Assembly: GCF_002198735.1 (NCBI RefSeq)
Contig: NZ_MWLO01000131.1
Coordinates: 38,314 to 102,313, forward strand
DNA length: 64,000 nt
From: Ideonella sp. A 288
GTDB taxonomy: Bacteria; Pseudomonadota; Gammaproteobacteria; Burkholderiales; Burkholderiaceae_C
Reading direction: 5' to 3'
Part shown: positions 27,144 to 36,408 of the stretch, piece by piece
Layout of the letters: each line of letters opens with the position of its first letter
Numbering within the stretch: the stretch's first letter is position 1
Translations under genes and position numbers: made by a program
Notes under the pieces: model-generated
Databases searched by the model: none
What the model was told of the DNA's origin: nothing
What the model saw: only the letters and a program-made list of their open reading frames with translations

Positions 27144-29066
27144 ATGACGCGAGGGACGAGCTTCCTTGGAACGCGCCTGGTCCGCGGCGCGTGGCACTGG
27201 CTCGGTCTGGTAGGGTGGGCCGCCTGCATCGGGCTGGTCGCGCTGATGCCCCAACCCGCCACGGCGCAGGCCGACGAGGCGGTGGCCCTGGAGGGCCGGC
27301 TCGGCGCGCTGCGTGAACTCTCGGGTGCCGACCCGAATAAGGTGCAGGCCCTGTTGCCCGCCTTGCGAGACGACGTGGTGCGCGCGGGCCTGCTCGGCCT
27401 GCGGCTCGAGGTGGATGAACTCGAGTGCCGGGTGTTCGCCGACCTCGACCTGTCGCAAGCCATCCGCGTCGCCGCGGCCGGCGTCGCGGTCGGCCGTGGC
27501 GTGACCGATGCGCCCTCGAGCTTGGCCTGGCTGCGCCTGCGCGCCTGCCATGCCGCCGTGCTGATGGATGGCGGCGACGTCGCGGCCGGCGAACGTGAAC
27601 TGGACGAGGTGCTGGCCTCGTCGACCGCCGACGAGTTCGTTTCCGCGCGAGCCCTGGCGCTGATGGAGCGTGGCACCCATCGGTCCAGGATGGGCGAGAT
27701 GATCGAGGGGCAGAAGGACCTGCTGCGCGCGTGCGACTTGCTGAAGGCACCGGCAGGCTCGGACCGCGACCTCGTGCTCTGCCTGGGGTCACTGGCCAAT
27801 CACCACAAGCGCATCGGCGATCTCGACGAGGCGATGGCGATGCTCGGCCAGTTGCGGGCCCGGGCGCGCGCCCGGGCCGCACGCTTCGACGAGTCGATCT
27901 ACGCCTACGGCATGGCCGAGGTGCACTTCCTGCGCGACGACTGGGTGCAGGCCCTGGCGTCGTTCAACGAGGCGGCCGCCCTGGCGCGCGCCGTCCGGAA
28001 CAACGCGGGGCTGGCCTATGCCGAGATGGGCATCGCAGGGTCGCTCCGGCGCATGGGCGACCCCGTGCAGGCCTTGTCGCACGTCGACAAGGCGCTGCAA
28101 CTGCTGGACGAGACCGCCGATCCCGGGCATGCGCTGCGCGGCAAGGTCTTGCGCGCCAGGGTGCTGATGGCGCTGGGACGCGCCCAGGAGGCCGATGCGG
28201 AACTGCGGCCGTTGGAACCCAGGGTCCGCGCCATGAAGCACGACTGGCTGCTGGCGCAATGGATGGCGGCCAGGGCCGAGACCGCCGCCGCCCTGGGGCG
28301 CTGGTCCGAGGCCTATCAGTCGATGATGGAGGGGCGAGGCTTGAACGATCGCCTGCGGAACCAGGGCCTTTCCGAGATGGCCACGCGCTTGCGACTGCAG
28401 TTCAACCGGGAGCGCGACCTCGCCGAGCTTCGGTCCCTGCGAAGCCTGAACGAGCAGGGGGACGCGTTGCGCCGCACGCAATGGGTGGCGATCGGGCTGT
28501 TCGTGCTGTTGCTGCTGGCCTCCGTCGGCTTCGCCGCGGCGAAGTTCCTGCAGGCGAAGGCCCTGAAGGTGCTGGCGGCCACCGACGAGCTGACGGGGCT
28601 GCCGAACCGGCGGGCCATCCTCGCCTATGCCGAGCAGCAGATGCGGCTGGCGGGCGACACGGGCAAGAGCCTGAGCGTGCTGATGATCGACATCGATCAC
28701 TTCAAGCGCATCAACGATGCCCATGGCCATGCGGTCGGCGACGAGGTGCTGCACCACGTCGGCCAGGTGCTGCCCAGCGCCTTGAGGACCCGCGACCGAC
28801 TGGGCCGGATCGGCGGCGAGGAGTTCCTGGTGGTCCTGCCCGAGGCCAATGCCGCGCGGGCGATCGCGGTGGCCCACCGCATCCGCGAGGCGATCGCCGC
28901 CAGACCACTGGCCCGGCCGGCGGGCAAGCTCAGGGTCACCGTCAGCATCGGCGCGGCGCAGTGGCTGGCCCGATCGGAACGCATCGACGACCTGCTGGCC
29001 CGGGTCGACACCGCCCTGTACCGGGCCAAGGCGGACGGGCGCGACACCGTGTCGCTGGCCGCCTGA
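27144..29066 (+). CDS. Membrane diguanylate cyclase with periplasmic TPR-like region
   Basis: A 640-residue sensor that makes cyclic di-GMP. An N-terminal signal/anchor helix (ACIGLVALMPQPATA) is followed by a helical, TPR-like region of about 370 residues expected in the periplasm, a membrane helix at about 447-467 (IGLFVLLLLASVGFAAA), and a C-terminal GGDEF domain. The active motif GGEEF is at 557-561, and an inhibitory I-site RTRD is at 548-551, five residues before it, so product feedback is likely. The start at 27144 follows AAAAGGGTCGGG; the first in-frame codon further up (27093) adds basic residues. The signal sensed is unknown. The position after the secreted repeat proteins may be chance. 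Confidence 0.9.
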   Translation: MTRGTSFLGTRLVRGAWHWLGLVGWAACIGLVALMPQPATAQADEAVALEGRLGALRELSGADPNKVQALLPALRDDVVRAGLLGLRLEVDELECRVFADLDLSQAIRVAAAGVAVGRGVTDAPSSLAWLRLRACHAAVLMDGGDVAAGERELDEVLASSTADEFVSARALALMERGTHRSRMGEMIEGQKDLLRACDLLKAPAGSDRDLVLCLGSLANHHKRIGDLDEAMAMLGQLRARARARAARFDESIYAYGMAEVHFLRDDWVQALASFNEAAALARAVRNNAGLAYAEMGIAGSLRRMGDPVQALSHVDKALQLLDETADPGHALRGKVLRARVLMALGRAQEADAELRPLEPRVRAMKHDWLLAQWMAARAETAAALGRWSEAYQSMMEGRGLNDRLRNQGLSEMATRLRLQFNRERDLAELRSLRSLNEQGDALRRTQWVAIGLFVLLLLASVGFAAAKFLQAKALKVLAATDELTGLPNRRAILAYAEQQMRLAGDTGKSLSVLMIDIDHFKRINDAHGHAVGDEVLHHVGQVLPSALRTRDRLGRIGGEEFLVVLPEANAARAIAVAHRIREAIAARPLARPAGKLRVTVSIGAAQWLARSERIDDLLARVDTALYRAKADGRDTVSLAA

Positions 29067-29098
29067 GAGCGCGCTGCGGACGGCCGGGCCGCGACCCT

Positions 29099-29141
29099 GC
29101 CCGCCCGCAGGCCCCATCGGGGCGGTGGGTGCCGGGCGGGC
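29099..29141. terminator. Nested hairpin between convergent genes
   Basis: GCCCGCCCG (29099-29107) pairs with CGGGCGGGC (29133-29141), enclosing a smaller GCCCC/GGGGC hairpin. It lies just after the diguanylate cyclase stop and before the stop of the convergent monooxygenase. There is no U-run; it is a probable bidirectional terminator. Confidence 0.45.
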
Positions 29142-29145
29142 GGCG

Positions 29146-30630
29146 TCAGCCCGAGAAGCGCATCACCCCGTCGTCCACCGCGCCGTAGCGCAGTGACATC
29201 AGGTCGGTGAGGTAGTTCTGCGGCAGCTTCCAGGGTGCCGCGCTGCCCTGCTTGGGCATCTGCTCGAGCGCGCGCTGGAAGTAGCCCGACGAGAAGTCGA
29301 CCCAGGGCGCCAGCGGCAGGGCCGCATCGTCCAGCCGGGGCGTGCAGATGCGCGCGCCGATCTTGTCCATGTGCTGCAGCAGGCGGCAGACGAAGGCGCT
29401 GGACAGATCGGCCTTCAGCGTCCACGACGCATTGGTGTAGCCGAACACCGACGCCAGGTTGGGCACGCCGCAGAACATCAGCCCCTTGTAGTTGACGAGC
29501 TGGGCGCCGTCGATCGGCTGGCCGTCCACTTCGAGTGTCATGCCGGCCATCATCTTCAGTCGCAGACCGGTGGCGGTGACGATCAGGTCGGCCGGCAGCT
29601 CGGTGCCGCTGGCCAGCCGAATGCCGGTCTCGGTGAAGGTGTCGATCTGGTCGGTGACCACCTCGACCCGCCCGGCCCGGATGGCCTTGAACAGGTCGCC
29701 GTCGGGCACCAGGCACAGGCGCTGCTCCCAGGGGCCGTAGCGCGGCGTGAAGTGCCGGTCGACGTCGTAGCCGGCGGGCAGCTGTTGGCGCACGAGCTTC
29801 AGGAAGGCGGCCTTGGCCTTCTGCGGTTGGCGGCGGCAGACGCGGAAGATGTACATGCCCAGCAGCAGGTTCTTCCAGCGCGTGAGGGCATGCGCCCGCT
29901 TCGGGCCCACGCGGGCGTGCAGCCAGCGCGCCACCGTGTCCACCGCGGGGCGCGACACCATGTAGGTGGGCGAGCGCTGCAGCATCGTCACCTTGGCGGC
30001 CTGCCGGGCCAGTTCGGGCACCAGCGTCACCGCCGTGGCGCCGCTACCGATCACCACCACGCGCTGCCCGGTGACGTCGATGTCGTCGGTCCAGTGCTGC
30101 GGGTGCACCACCCGGCCGGCGAAGCGCTGGCGGCCCGGAAAATCGGGCGTGTAGGGCTGCTGGTAGTCGTAGTAGCCGCTGCACATCAGCAGGAAGCGGC
30201 AGCGCAGCCGCACGGGCTCGGTGCCGTCGCGGTCGATGTCCACCGTCCACAGCGCGTCGGCCGACGACCAGGCCGCGTGGCGCACGTGGTGGCCGTAGCG
30301 GATGAGCCGGTCGATGCCGTGCTGCTGCGCAGTCTCGTGCAGGTAGGCCAGGATCGACGGGCCGTCGGCGATGGACTTTTCGCCCATCCAGGGCTTGAAC
30401 GCGTAGCCCAGCGTGTACATGTCGGAATCCGACCGGATGCCCGGGTAGCGGAACAGGTCCCAGGTGCCGCCCAGCGACTGCCGCGCCTCGACCAGGGCGA
30501 TGCGCTTGGTCGGGCACTGCTGCTGCAGGTGGCAGGCCGCGCCGATGCCGGACAGGCCGGCGCCCACGATCAGCACGTCGAGCGTGTCATCGGCCCCGGC
30601 GCGTGCCGCCGGCCCAGGCGCCGGGCTCAT
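29146..30630 (-). CDS. Flavin-containing monooxygenase (Baeyer-Villiger type)
   Basis: A 494-residue FAD- and NADPH-dependent monooxygenase. The FAD motif GAGLSGIG near the N-terminus, the NADPH motif GSGATAV in the middle and the Baeyer-Villiger fingerprint FAGRVVHPQHW (FxGxxxHxxxW) are all present, as is the early segment GGTWDLFRYPGIRSDSDMYT. Such enzymes insert oxygen beside ketones, giving esters or lactones. The C-terminal two thirds agrees with the CzcO-like group. Its start overlaps the stop of the upstream dehydrogenase as ATGA. The pair could oxidise an alcohol to a ketone and then the ketone to an ester; the substrate is unknown. Confidence 0.88.
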   Translation of the reverse strand: MSPAPGPAARAGADDTLDVLIVGAGLSGIGAACHLQQQCPTKRIALVEARQSLGGTWDLFRYPGIRSDSDMYTLGYAFKPWMGEKSIADGPSILAYLHETAQQHGIDRLIRYGHHVRHAAWSSADALWTVDIDRDGTEPVRLRCRFLLMCSGYYDYQQPYTPDFPGRQRFAGRVVHPQHWTDDIDVTGQRVVVIGSGATAVTLVPELARQAAKVTMLQRSPTYMVSRPAVDTVARWLHARVGPKRAHALTRWKNLLLGMYIFRVCRRQPQKAKAAFLKLVRQQLPAGYDVDRHFTPRYGPWEQRLCLVPDGDLFKAIRAGRVEVVTDQIDTFTETGIRLASGTELPADLIVTATGLRLKMMAGMTLEVDGQPIDGAQLVNYKGLMFCGVPNLASVFGYTNASWTLKADLSSAFVCRLLQHMDKIGARICTPRLDDAALPLAPWVDFSSGYFQRALEQMPKQGSAAPWKLPQNYLTDLMSLRYGAVDDGVMRFSG

Positions 30631-31502
30631 CGCGGCGCCCCGGCCCGCAGGGCCGCCATCTGCTCGGGGCTCAGCGCCAGGGCAGCGGCCATCGGGCCGG
30701 GGGTCTGCGTGTCCCAGCTGTGCCGCGGGCCGATGGTCAGGCCGCCGTCCACCGTGAGGTGCGTGCCGGTGACGAAGCCCGACGCGTCGGACGCCAGGAA
30801 CAGCGCCGCCTCGGCGATGTCGGTGGGCAGGCCCGAGCGGCCGATCGGGTTGGCCGTGCCGCTGCGCTCGGCCACCGCCTGGGCCATGGCGGCCGACTGC
30901 TCGGTGTCCAGCCCGAAGGCGCGGCCGAAGATCGACGTGGCGATGAAGCCCGGCACCAGCGCATTGATGCGGATGCGGTGCGCCGACAGCTCGGCCGCGG
31001 CCAGCCGGGTGAAGTGCAGCACGCCGGCCTTGGCCACCGAATAGGCGATCGGCGCAAAGCCCGCCTGCAGCGCCGAGATCGACGAGGTGTTGATGATCGA
31101 GCCGCCGCCACGGCGGACCATGTGCGGCGTGGCATACGACGCGCCCGCCACCACCGAGCGCAGCAAGACCGCCTGCGTGGCGTCCCAGGCGTCGGCGTCC
31201 CAATCGTGCACGCCGCGGGTGGTGCCGACGCGACCGGCGTTGGAGAACAGGATGTCCAGCCCGCCGAACTGCGCCACCGCGCTGTCGATGGCCGCCTGGA
31301 TCTGCGGCGGCTGCGACACGTCGCAGTGCCGGTAGCACACCGCCTGCGGAAAGCGCGCCTGCAGCGCCTGCCCGGCCTCGTCCTGGATGTCGGCCGCCAG
31401 CACCCGGGCGCCTTCGGCAACGAAGCGCTCGAGCGTGGCCAGCCCGATGCCCGAAGCCGCCCCGGTGATCACGGCCACCTTGCCCTGCAGTCGATCGGTC
31501 AT
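30627..31502 (-). CDS. Short-chain dehydrogenase/reductase
   Basis: A 291-residue classical SDR, NAD(P)-dependent. The nucleotide site TGAASGIG, the NAG segment FSNAGRVG, catalytic Ser in IINTSSISALQ and the YSVAK Tyr/Lys pair are in place, and LVPGFIATSIFG and VDGGLTIGP close the fold. It is a little longer than usual because of a C-terminal extension after residue 260. It is co-transcribed with the downstream Baeyer-Villiger-type monooxygenase through an ATGA overlap. In known gene pairs of this kind the SDR supplies the ketone for the monooxygenase; here that is inference. It diverges from the RTX gene. Confidence 0.9.
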   Translation of the reverse strand: MTDRLQGKVAVITGAASGIGLATLERFVAEGARVLAADIQDEAGQALQARFPQAVCYRHCDVSQPPQIQAAIDSAVAQFGGLDILFSNAGRVGTTRGVHDWDADAWDATQAVLLRSVVAGASYATPHMVRRGGGSIINTSSISALQAGFAPIAYSVAKAGVLHFTRLAAAELSAHRIRINALVPGFIATSIFGRAFGLDTEQSAAMAQAVAERSGTANPIGRSGLPTDIAEAALFLASDASGFVTGTHLTVDGGLTIGPRHSWDTQTPGPMAAALALSPEQMAALRAGAPR

Positions 31503-31660
31503 GTGCGGATCCTCTCGTGACCCGAGTATGGCGCCCGGCCGGGCGGCGTCGCCTCGGGGTCGATACCGATCGCGCTGCGGGATGAACCGGTGCGTGGAGG
31601 GCGGCGTCGGCTCGGCGGTGCGTTGCGGGCACGTTGCTCAGGACGCTCGCATGACATGCA

Positions 31661-31701
31661 ATGATCCAGGTCAATGGCGATACCATGACTTCGGCTACAA
31701 G
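31661..31701 (+). promoter_or_regulatory. FNR/Anr-type class II promoter before the RTX gene
   Basis: ATGATCCAGGTCAA (31661-31674) matches the FNR consensus in 8 of 10 positions. TACAAG (31696-31701) is a fair -10 whose start lies 28.5 bases from the box centre, exactly as at hypC. The 14 bases starting at CCAGGTCA differ from those at hypC at only one position. The predicted start is near 31708, giving a leader of about 53 bases. Confidence 0.5.
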
Positions 31702-31760
31702 CGGTTCGCGGCGACGCGATGCGGCCGGCCGACCACACCATCGATCAGGGGGAGACACAC

Positions 31761-34703
31761 ATGGCAGACATCATCGGAACAAGCGGCAACGACCTGTTGT
31801 CCGGCACGGAAGACAGCGATGTCGTGTCCGGCCTCGGCGGCGACGACCGGCTCGACGGCCTCGGCGGCGACGACTGGCTCGACGGCGGTGACGGCCAGGA
31901 CACCCTGGTGGGCGGCAAGGGCAACGACACCTTGGTCGGGGGGCCGGGCGCCGACGTCGTCGATGGCGGCTTCGGCATCGACTGGCTCGTCTTCGGTGCC
32001 GAACTGCAGGCCGTGCGCGTCGACCTCGGCAACAACCTGGTGATCGCGGACGGGGCCGTCGACGCCGTCTCGAGCATCGAGGTCGTCGTCGGCAGCGGCT
32101 TCGACGACGTGCTCACCGGCGGTGCTGCCGGCGACACGCTGATGGGCGAGGCGGGACACGATCAGATCGATGGCGGCGTGGGTGCCGACGTGCTGGCCGG
32201 CGGCAAGGGCAACGACCTGCTGGCCGGCGGTGCCGGCGGGGACCGGCTCCAGCCCGACACCGGCTTCGACACGGTGGTCGGCGGTGCCGACACCGACACG
32301 CTGGTGCTGGGCGGCCGCCGGGCCGATTTCGGGGTCGGCGAGGTCGAGCCCGGCACGCAGCAGTTGTTGCACATGGTCAGCGCAGAGATGGTCATCGTGA
32401 GCGAGGTCGAGCTGGTGCAGTTCGACGACGGCCTGTTCACGATGAACGAGCTGCTCGGCCTGCCGGGCGAGGGGCAGTTCATCACCGGCGACGACGGCGC
32501 CAACGTGCTGGTGGGCGCGGATGGCAACGACACGATCGTCGGCCTGGGCGGCGACGACCTGCTCGACGGCGCCGCGGGGCAGGACAGCCTGTCGGGCGGC
32601 AAGGGCAACGACACCCTCATCGGCGGGGCAGGCTCCGACTTCATCGACGGTGGCTTCGGGGTCGACCTGGTCGACTTCGGCAGTTCGGCCGACAGCGTGC
32701 AGGTGGACCTCGTCATCGGCGTGGCCTTCGCCGGATTCGACGTGGACACACTGGCCGGCATCGACGGCGCCGTCGGCAGCCAGGGCCCCGATCTGTTGAC
32801 CGGCCACGCCGGCGACAACCTGCTGAGCGGTGGCGCAGGCAATGACCAGATCGACGGCGGCGCGGGCAACGACATCCTGCTCGGCGGCAAGGGCGACGAC
32901 ATCCTCTTTGGTGGCGCCGGAGCGGATTTGCTGTGGTCCGACGGTGGCACCGACGTGGTGTTCGGCGGGCAGGACATCGACACGCTGGTGCTCACGGGCG
33001 TCAGAAGCCAGTACACCGTGCGCACGGTCGTCCCGGGCCTGCAGCATCAGATCACCGACCTGTCCGGCGCCACGGTGGCCGACGTGCTCGAGGTGGAGTT
33101 CGTGCAGTTCGCCGACGGCGTGTTTCCCATCGAAGAGCCGACGGGCGGTGGCACGGAGGGCGACGACCGGCTGACCGGGGACGACAACGACAACCTCATC
33201 GACGGCCTCGGCGGCAACGACACGATCACCGGCCTCGGTGGCAACGACGACCTGCGCGGCGGCCTCGGCGACGACCTGCTCGACGGCGGCCAGGGTGCCG
33301 ACCTGCTGTCTGGCGACTTCGGCTCGGACACCTACGTGCTCGATGCGCCCGAGGACCAGGTGCTCGAGTTCGGGGGTGTCGACGGCGAGGTGGACGTCGT
33401 GCAGCTCGACTTCAGCGCCGCTGGCGTGTACATCGTGCCCCAGGGCATCGAGCGCGTCGAAGTCACGGCGCTCGGTGCGCTGGCGATCGACGTGGTCGGC
33501 GGCTTTTCCAGCCTCACCCTCATCGGTGGCGCCGGTCCCAACGCGCTCACCGGCGGCAAGGGCAGCGACGTTCTGGACGGCGGGCTGGGCGACGATGTGC
33601 TGGTGGGTGGCCAAGGCTTCGACACCGCCGACTATGGCGCTGCGCCCGGCGGCGTGTCCGTCAACCTGGCCACGTCCACCGCGGGCGGTGCCTACGGTGC
33701 CGACCGATTGGTGGGCATCGAAGCGATGCAAGGCTCGGGGTTCAACGACACGCTGGTGGGCGATGGGCTCTACAACATCGTCTACGGCGGCGCAGGCGCC
33801 GACCTGATCGATGTCGGCGCGGGTGGCAGCTGGATCGACCCTGGCCCCGGCAACGACACCGTGCGCGGTGGCACGGACGAAGACTGGCTGTCCTATGCCG
33901 CGCTGCCCAGCGGCGTGGTCGTGGACCTGAAGAAGGGCACGGTCACGGGTGCGGAAGGCACCGATCAGGTGTCGGGCATCGACAACGTGATCGCCACCGC
34001 GTTCAGCGATCGGCTCACCGGCGACCGCGCCGACAACTTCTTCGCGCCCAATGGCGGCGACGATGTCATCGACGGCGGAGCGGGCCTGGACACCGTGTGG
34101 GTGTACCCCGACGCGGCCAAGGTGATCGATCTCGAGCGCGGGCTCATCTTCGGTGGCGGCAGCACCGTCGCTGTGCAGAACGTCGAGATCATCCATGCCA
34201 CGGGTTTCGACGACACGATGCTCGGCGGGCGGTCCGCCGACGCGCTGCACGGCGGCGAGGGGCAGGACGAATTGCGCGGCGCCCGCGGCAACGACTCGCT
34301 GTTCGGCGAGGGCGGCAACGACCGCCTGTGGGGCGACGACGGCGACGATCTGCTGGCCGGTGGCCAAGGTGACGACCTGCTGACCGGCGGGGCGGGTCGC
34401 GACCGTTTCGAGGTGGCCGACGTCGACTGGGGCTTCATCTCCGACACCGTGGCCGACTTCCAGCCCGGCACCGACACGATCGTGCTGTCGGCGCAGGTGC
34501 TGACGGCGCTGGCCGGTGTGGCCGGCACCCGCGTCGACCCCGACACGAACCTGTTCCTCGACTACGACAAGGCCACCGGGGTGCTGAGTTATGACGCCGA
34601 CGGCCCGGCGGGCCAGTTCGGCGCGTTGACGATCGTCATGTTGGGCACCACCAACCACCCGGCCGAGCTGGGGCTGGACATCCTCGTCCAAAGCCTGGGC
34701 TAG
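31761..34703 (+). CDS. Large RTX-repeat calcium-binding protein, type I secreted
   Basis: A 980-residue acidic protein made mostly of GGxGxDxLx nonapeptides that fold as calcium-binding beta-rolls after export. Blocks of such repeats (for example GGDDRLDGLGGDDWLDGG near residue 30) alternate with longer linkers containing LVFGAELQAVRVDL-like and VQFDDGLFTMNELL-like strands. The last about 100 residues, with FISDTVADFQPGTDTIVL and a YDADGPAG segment, match the C-terminal secretion domain of RTX proteins. No Sec signal or enzyme domain was found, so it could be an adhesin, a surface-layer-like protein or a lytic protein whose activity is not visible. The start at 31761 follows GGGGGAG. No type I exporter is adjacent. 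Confidence 0.85.
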   Translation: MADIIGTSGNDLLSGTEDSDVVSGLGGDDRLDGLGGDDWLDGGDGQDTLVGGKGNDTLVGGPGADVVDGGFGIDWLVFGAELQAVRVDLGNNLVIADGAVDAVSSIEVVVGSGFDDVLTGGAAGDTLMGEAGHDQIDGGVGADVLAGGKGNDLLAGGAGGDRLQPDTGFDTVVGGADTDTLVLGGRRADFGVGEVEPGTQQLLHMVSAEMVIVSEVELVQFDDGLFTMNELLGLPGEGQFITGDDGANVLVGADGNDTIVGLGGDDLLDGAAGQDSLSGGKGNDTLIGGAGSDFIDGGFGVDLVDFGSSADSVQVDLVIGVAFAGFDVDTLAGIDGAVGSQGPDLLTGHAGDNLLSGGAGNDQIDGGAGNDILLGGKGDDILFGGAGADLLWSDGGTDVVFGGQDIDTLVLTGVRSQYTVRTVVPGLQHQITDLSGATVADVLEVEFVQFADGVFPIEEPTGGGTEGDDRLTGDDNDNLIDGLGGNDTITGLGGNDDLRGGLGDDLLDGGQGADLLSGDFGSDTYVLDAPEDQVLEFGGVDGEVDVVQLDFSAAGVYIVPQGIERVEVTALGALAIDVVGGFSSLTLIGGAGPNALTGGKGSDVLDGGLGDDVLVGGQGFDTADYGAAPGGVSVNLATSTAGGAYGADRLVGIEAMQGSGFNDTLVGDGLYNIVYGGAGADLIDVGAGGSWIDPGPGNDTVRGGTDEDWLSYAALPSGVVVDLKKGTVTGAEGTDQVSGIDNVIATAFSDRLTGDRADNFFAPNGGDDVIDGGAGLDTVWVYPDAAKVIDLERGLIFGGGSTVAVQNVEIIHATGFDDTMLGGRSADALHGGEGQDELRGARGNDSLFGEGGNDRLWGDDGDDLLAGGQGDDLLTGGAGRDRFEVADVDWGFISDTVADFQPGTDTIVLSAQVLTALAGVAGTRVDPDTNLFLDYDKATGVLSYDADGPAGQFGALTIVMLGTTNHPAELGLDILVQSLG

Positions 34704-34705
34704 CA

Positions 34706-34738
34706 GGGGCGCTCCCGCCCGGGCGCCGTCAGCGCCCC
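34706..34738. terminator. Hairpin after the RTX gene
   Basis: GGGGCGCT (34706-34713) pairs perfectly with AGCGCCCC (34731-34738). The right arm overlaps the stop codon region of the convergent gene. There is no U-run; it probably ends the RTX transcript. Confidence 0.5.
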
Positions 34739-35217
34739 AGCGTGATCACCCGCTCGACCACGCCCAGCACCGCGGCCACGGTCTCGATGACCAGGGCGAT
34801 CTTGTTCAGGCGTTGCAGCTCGGCGGCCAGTTGGCCGGTGGCGGCCTGCAGGCCCGCCACCTCGGCGTCGAAGGCCTGCACCAGGCCCGACAGCAGCGCA
34901 TTGCGGGCCCGCGCGATGGCCAGGTCGATGCGGTCCATCTGGTTCGACCAGGCCTCGCGCTCGGCGTCGCTCATCGCGTCGGGGTCGAAGCCGTTGAGCT
35001 TGGCGCTGACGGCCTCCAGGTCGGTCTTGACCTGTTGCAGTTGCGCCAGCGTGTCCAGGGTCTCGGGCGCGATGCCGGCACTTGGGCGCGCCGCGGTGGC
35101 GGGCTTAGCCCCGCGGGGTGTCGTGTCGCGGGCGGGGGCCTCGGCGGCCGCGCGCCGGCCGGTCTTGGCGGACGCTCCGGCCGGGGTCTTGGCGGCGGAC
35201 TTGCGTGTGGTGGCCAT
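34729..35217 (-). CDS. Hypothetical protein with Ala/Lys-rich N-terminus
   Basis: A 162-residue protein of unknown function. The first 50 residues are Ala, Thr, Lys and Arg-rich (MATTRKSAAKTPAGASAKTG), resembling histone-H1-like or phasin-type tails. The rest is helical with heptad-like spacing (LAQLQQVKTDLEAVSAKLNG and LQAATGQLAAELQRLNKIAL), so a coiled coil is likely, and it ends in a hydrophobic stretch IALVIETVAAVLGVVERVI. No known domain was recognised. It is convergent with the RTX gene and lies 93 bases downstream of a lipoprotein gene on the same strand whose product is also helical, so the two may be co-expressed. Confidence 0.7.
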   Translation of the reverse strand: MATTRKSAAKTPAGASAKTGRRAAAEAPARDTTPRGAKPATAARPSAGIAPETLDTLAQLQQVKTDLEAVSAKLNGFDPDAMSDAEREAWSNQMDRIDLAIARARNALLSGLVQAFDAEVAGLQAATGQLAAELQRLNKIALVIETVAAVLGVVERVITLGR

Positions 35218-35310
35218 CGTGGATCTCCTCGGGCGTGCGCCTCGGTGCGCCGCCGGTTCAATGCGTGGACTGGGTCGTTCCGTGCCGGAACGGAGGGCGC
35301 GATTGGCGCC

Positions 35311-36213
35311 TCACTCCGACTTCTGGGCCTTCTTCAGCGCGATCGCGGCGTCCAGCAGTTCCTGCGTGTCGCGCAGCATCGCCAGGAATTCCTCGCCCGA
35401 CGTTTCGCCGGCCAGGATGCGGCCCCAGACTGCCTGCATCTGCCGCGCCGCGCCGGCCGCGGCGGCCACCGCCTCGGGGCTGGTGCCGATGGCGCGCACC
35501 TTCAGGGCCGAGCGGCGGTCGTCGGCCCAGCGGTCGCCGACGCCGCCGGCCAGGTAGGGGGTGAGCACGCGGTCGCGGTAGAAGCGGGCGTTGGCGTCGT
35601 TCATGCTGGCCACGATGTCGCTGCTGGCGGCCTGCAGCGTCAGCTCCTGCAGCACCAGCGCGCGGCCGATGACCTCGGCGTCGCGCTCCAGCGCACGCGC
35701 CACCGCCGCGCCATGCGCCTGCTTGACCAGCAGGCCGGACAGCCCGGCGATGGCGCCCTTGCGCTCGTCGTTGATCGACGAACCCTTCTCGAGCGCGCCG
35801 TTGAGGCCGTTGACGCGGTCGACCAGCGTCTTCACAGCGGCCTCGGTGGCCGCGCCCGGCGTGGCGCCCGACAGCGCCTGCAGCCCGGCGAAATAGCCTT
35901 CGACGGCCGAGACCGAGCGCTTGAGGCGGACGTAGAGCTGCACCCCGCGCACCAGTTCGTCGTCCAGCTCGCGCAGCGACTTCTCGCGCGCGGCCTGGTC
36001 GGCCGGTGTCGGCGCGGGGCCGAGTCGGCGGCGGATCTGGCGCTCGCTGCTGGCGTCGATCGAGGCGTCCATCGCGAGGTCGATCACCGCCGCGGTGGCG
36101 CGGGAGTAGGCGATGCCGGCGGACGACACGTCCTTGCCGCGCTCCACCTGCACGCTGGCGCAGCCGGCCTGTAGCACGATCAGCGTGCCCAACACGATGC
36201 GGTTCCATGTCAT
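35311..36213 (-). CDS. Hypothetical helical lipoprotein
   Basis: A 300-residue protein of unknown function. The N-terminus MTWNRIVLGTLIVLQAGCAS has a lipobox (LQAGC), so it should be a lipid-anchored periplasmic or outer-membrane protein. The mature part is almost all helix, rich in Ala and charged residues, with segments such as AAREKSLRELDDELVRGVQL and VQLYVRLKRSVSAVEGYF. The start at 36213 is set by the lipobox and a GGAGGTG site; the open frame extends further but lacks any signal. It lies 93 bases upstream of a coiled-coil hypothetical gene on the same strand. Confidence 0.78.
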   Translation of the reverse strand: MTWNRIVLGTLIVLQAGCASVQVERGKDVSSAGIAYSRATAAVIDLAMDASIDASSERQIRRRLGPAPTPADQAAREKSLRELDDELVRGVQLYVRLKRSVSAVEGYFAGLQALSGATPGAATEAAVKTLVDRVNGLNGALEKGSSINDERKGAIAGLSGLLVKQAHGAAVARALERDAEVIGRALVLQELTLQAASSDIVASMNDANARFYRDRVLTPYLAGGVGDRWADDRRSALKVRAIGTSPEAVAAAAGAARQMQAVWGRILAGETSGEEFLAMLRDTQELLDAAIALKKAQKSE

Positions 36214-36408
36214 CGCAGCACCTCCGTTCGATCGGGTGAGGGTGCGGGCAGTGTGCGCGCAGACGTGGTGCGGCGCCATCCGCTCGCGTGGGGATGGACC
36301 TTCCGGCGCGGCTGCGACGCGACAGTCACGCGGCAGCGGCCGGCCCCGTGCCGCGACGCCACCGAGGCCGCTTGCGCGGCCCCGGTTCACCTCAGCCCGA
36401 AGGGGTGG

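Noticed and set aside
31800..34400. Periodic short repeats that might suggest a repeat array
   Set aside because: The period follows 9-residue RTX units in a coding frame. There are no conserved spacers, so it is not a CRISPR array or DNA satellite.
31695..34691. A 998-codon open frame antisense to the RTX gene
   Set aside because: It is the mirror of the GGxGxD codon repeats, with no domain or ribosome site. The plus-strand RTX protein explains the periodicity.
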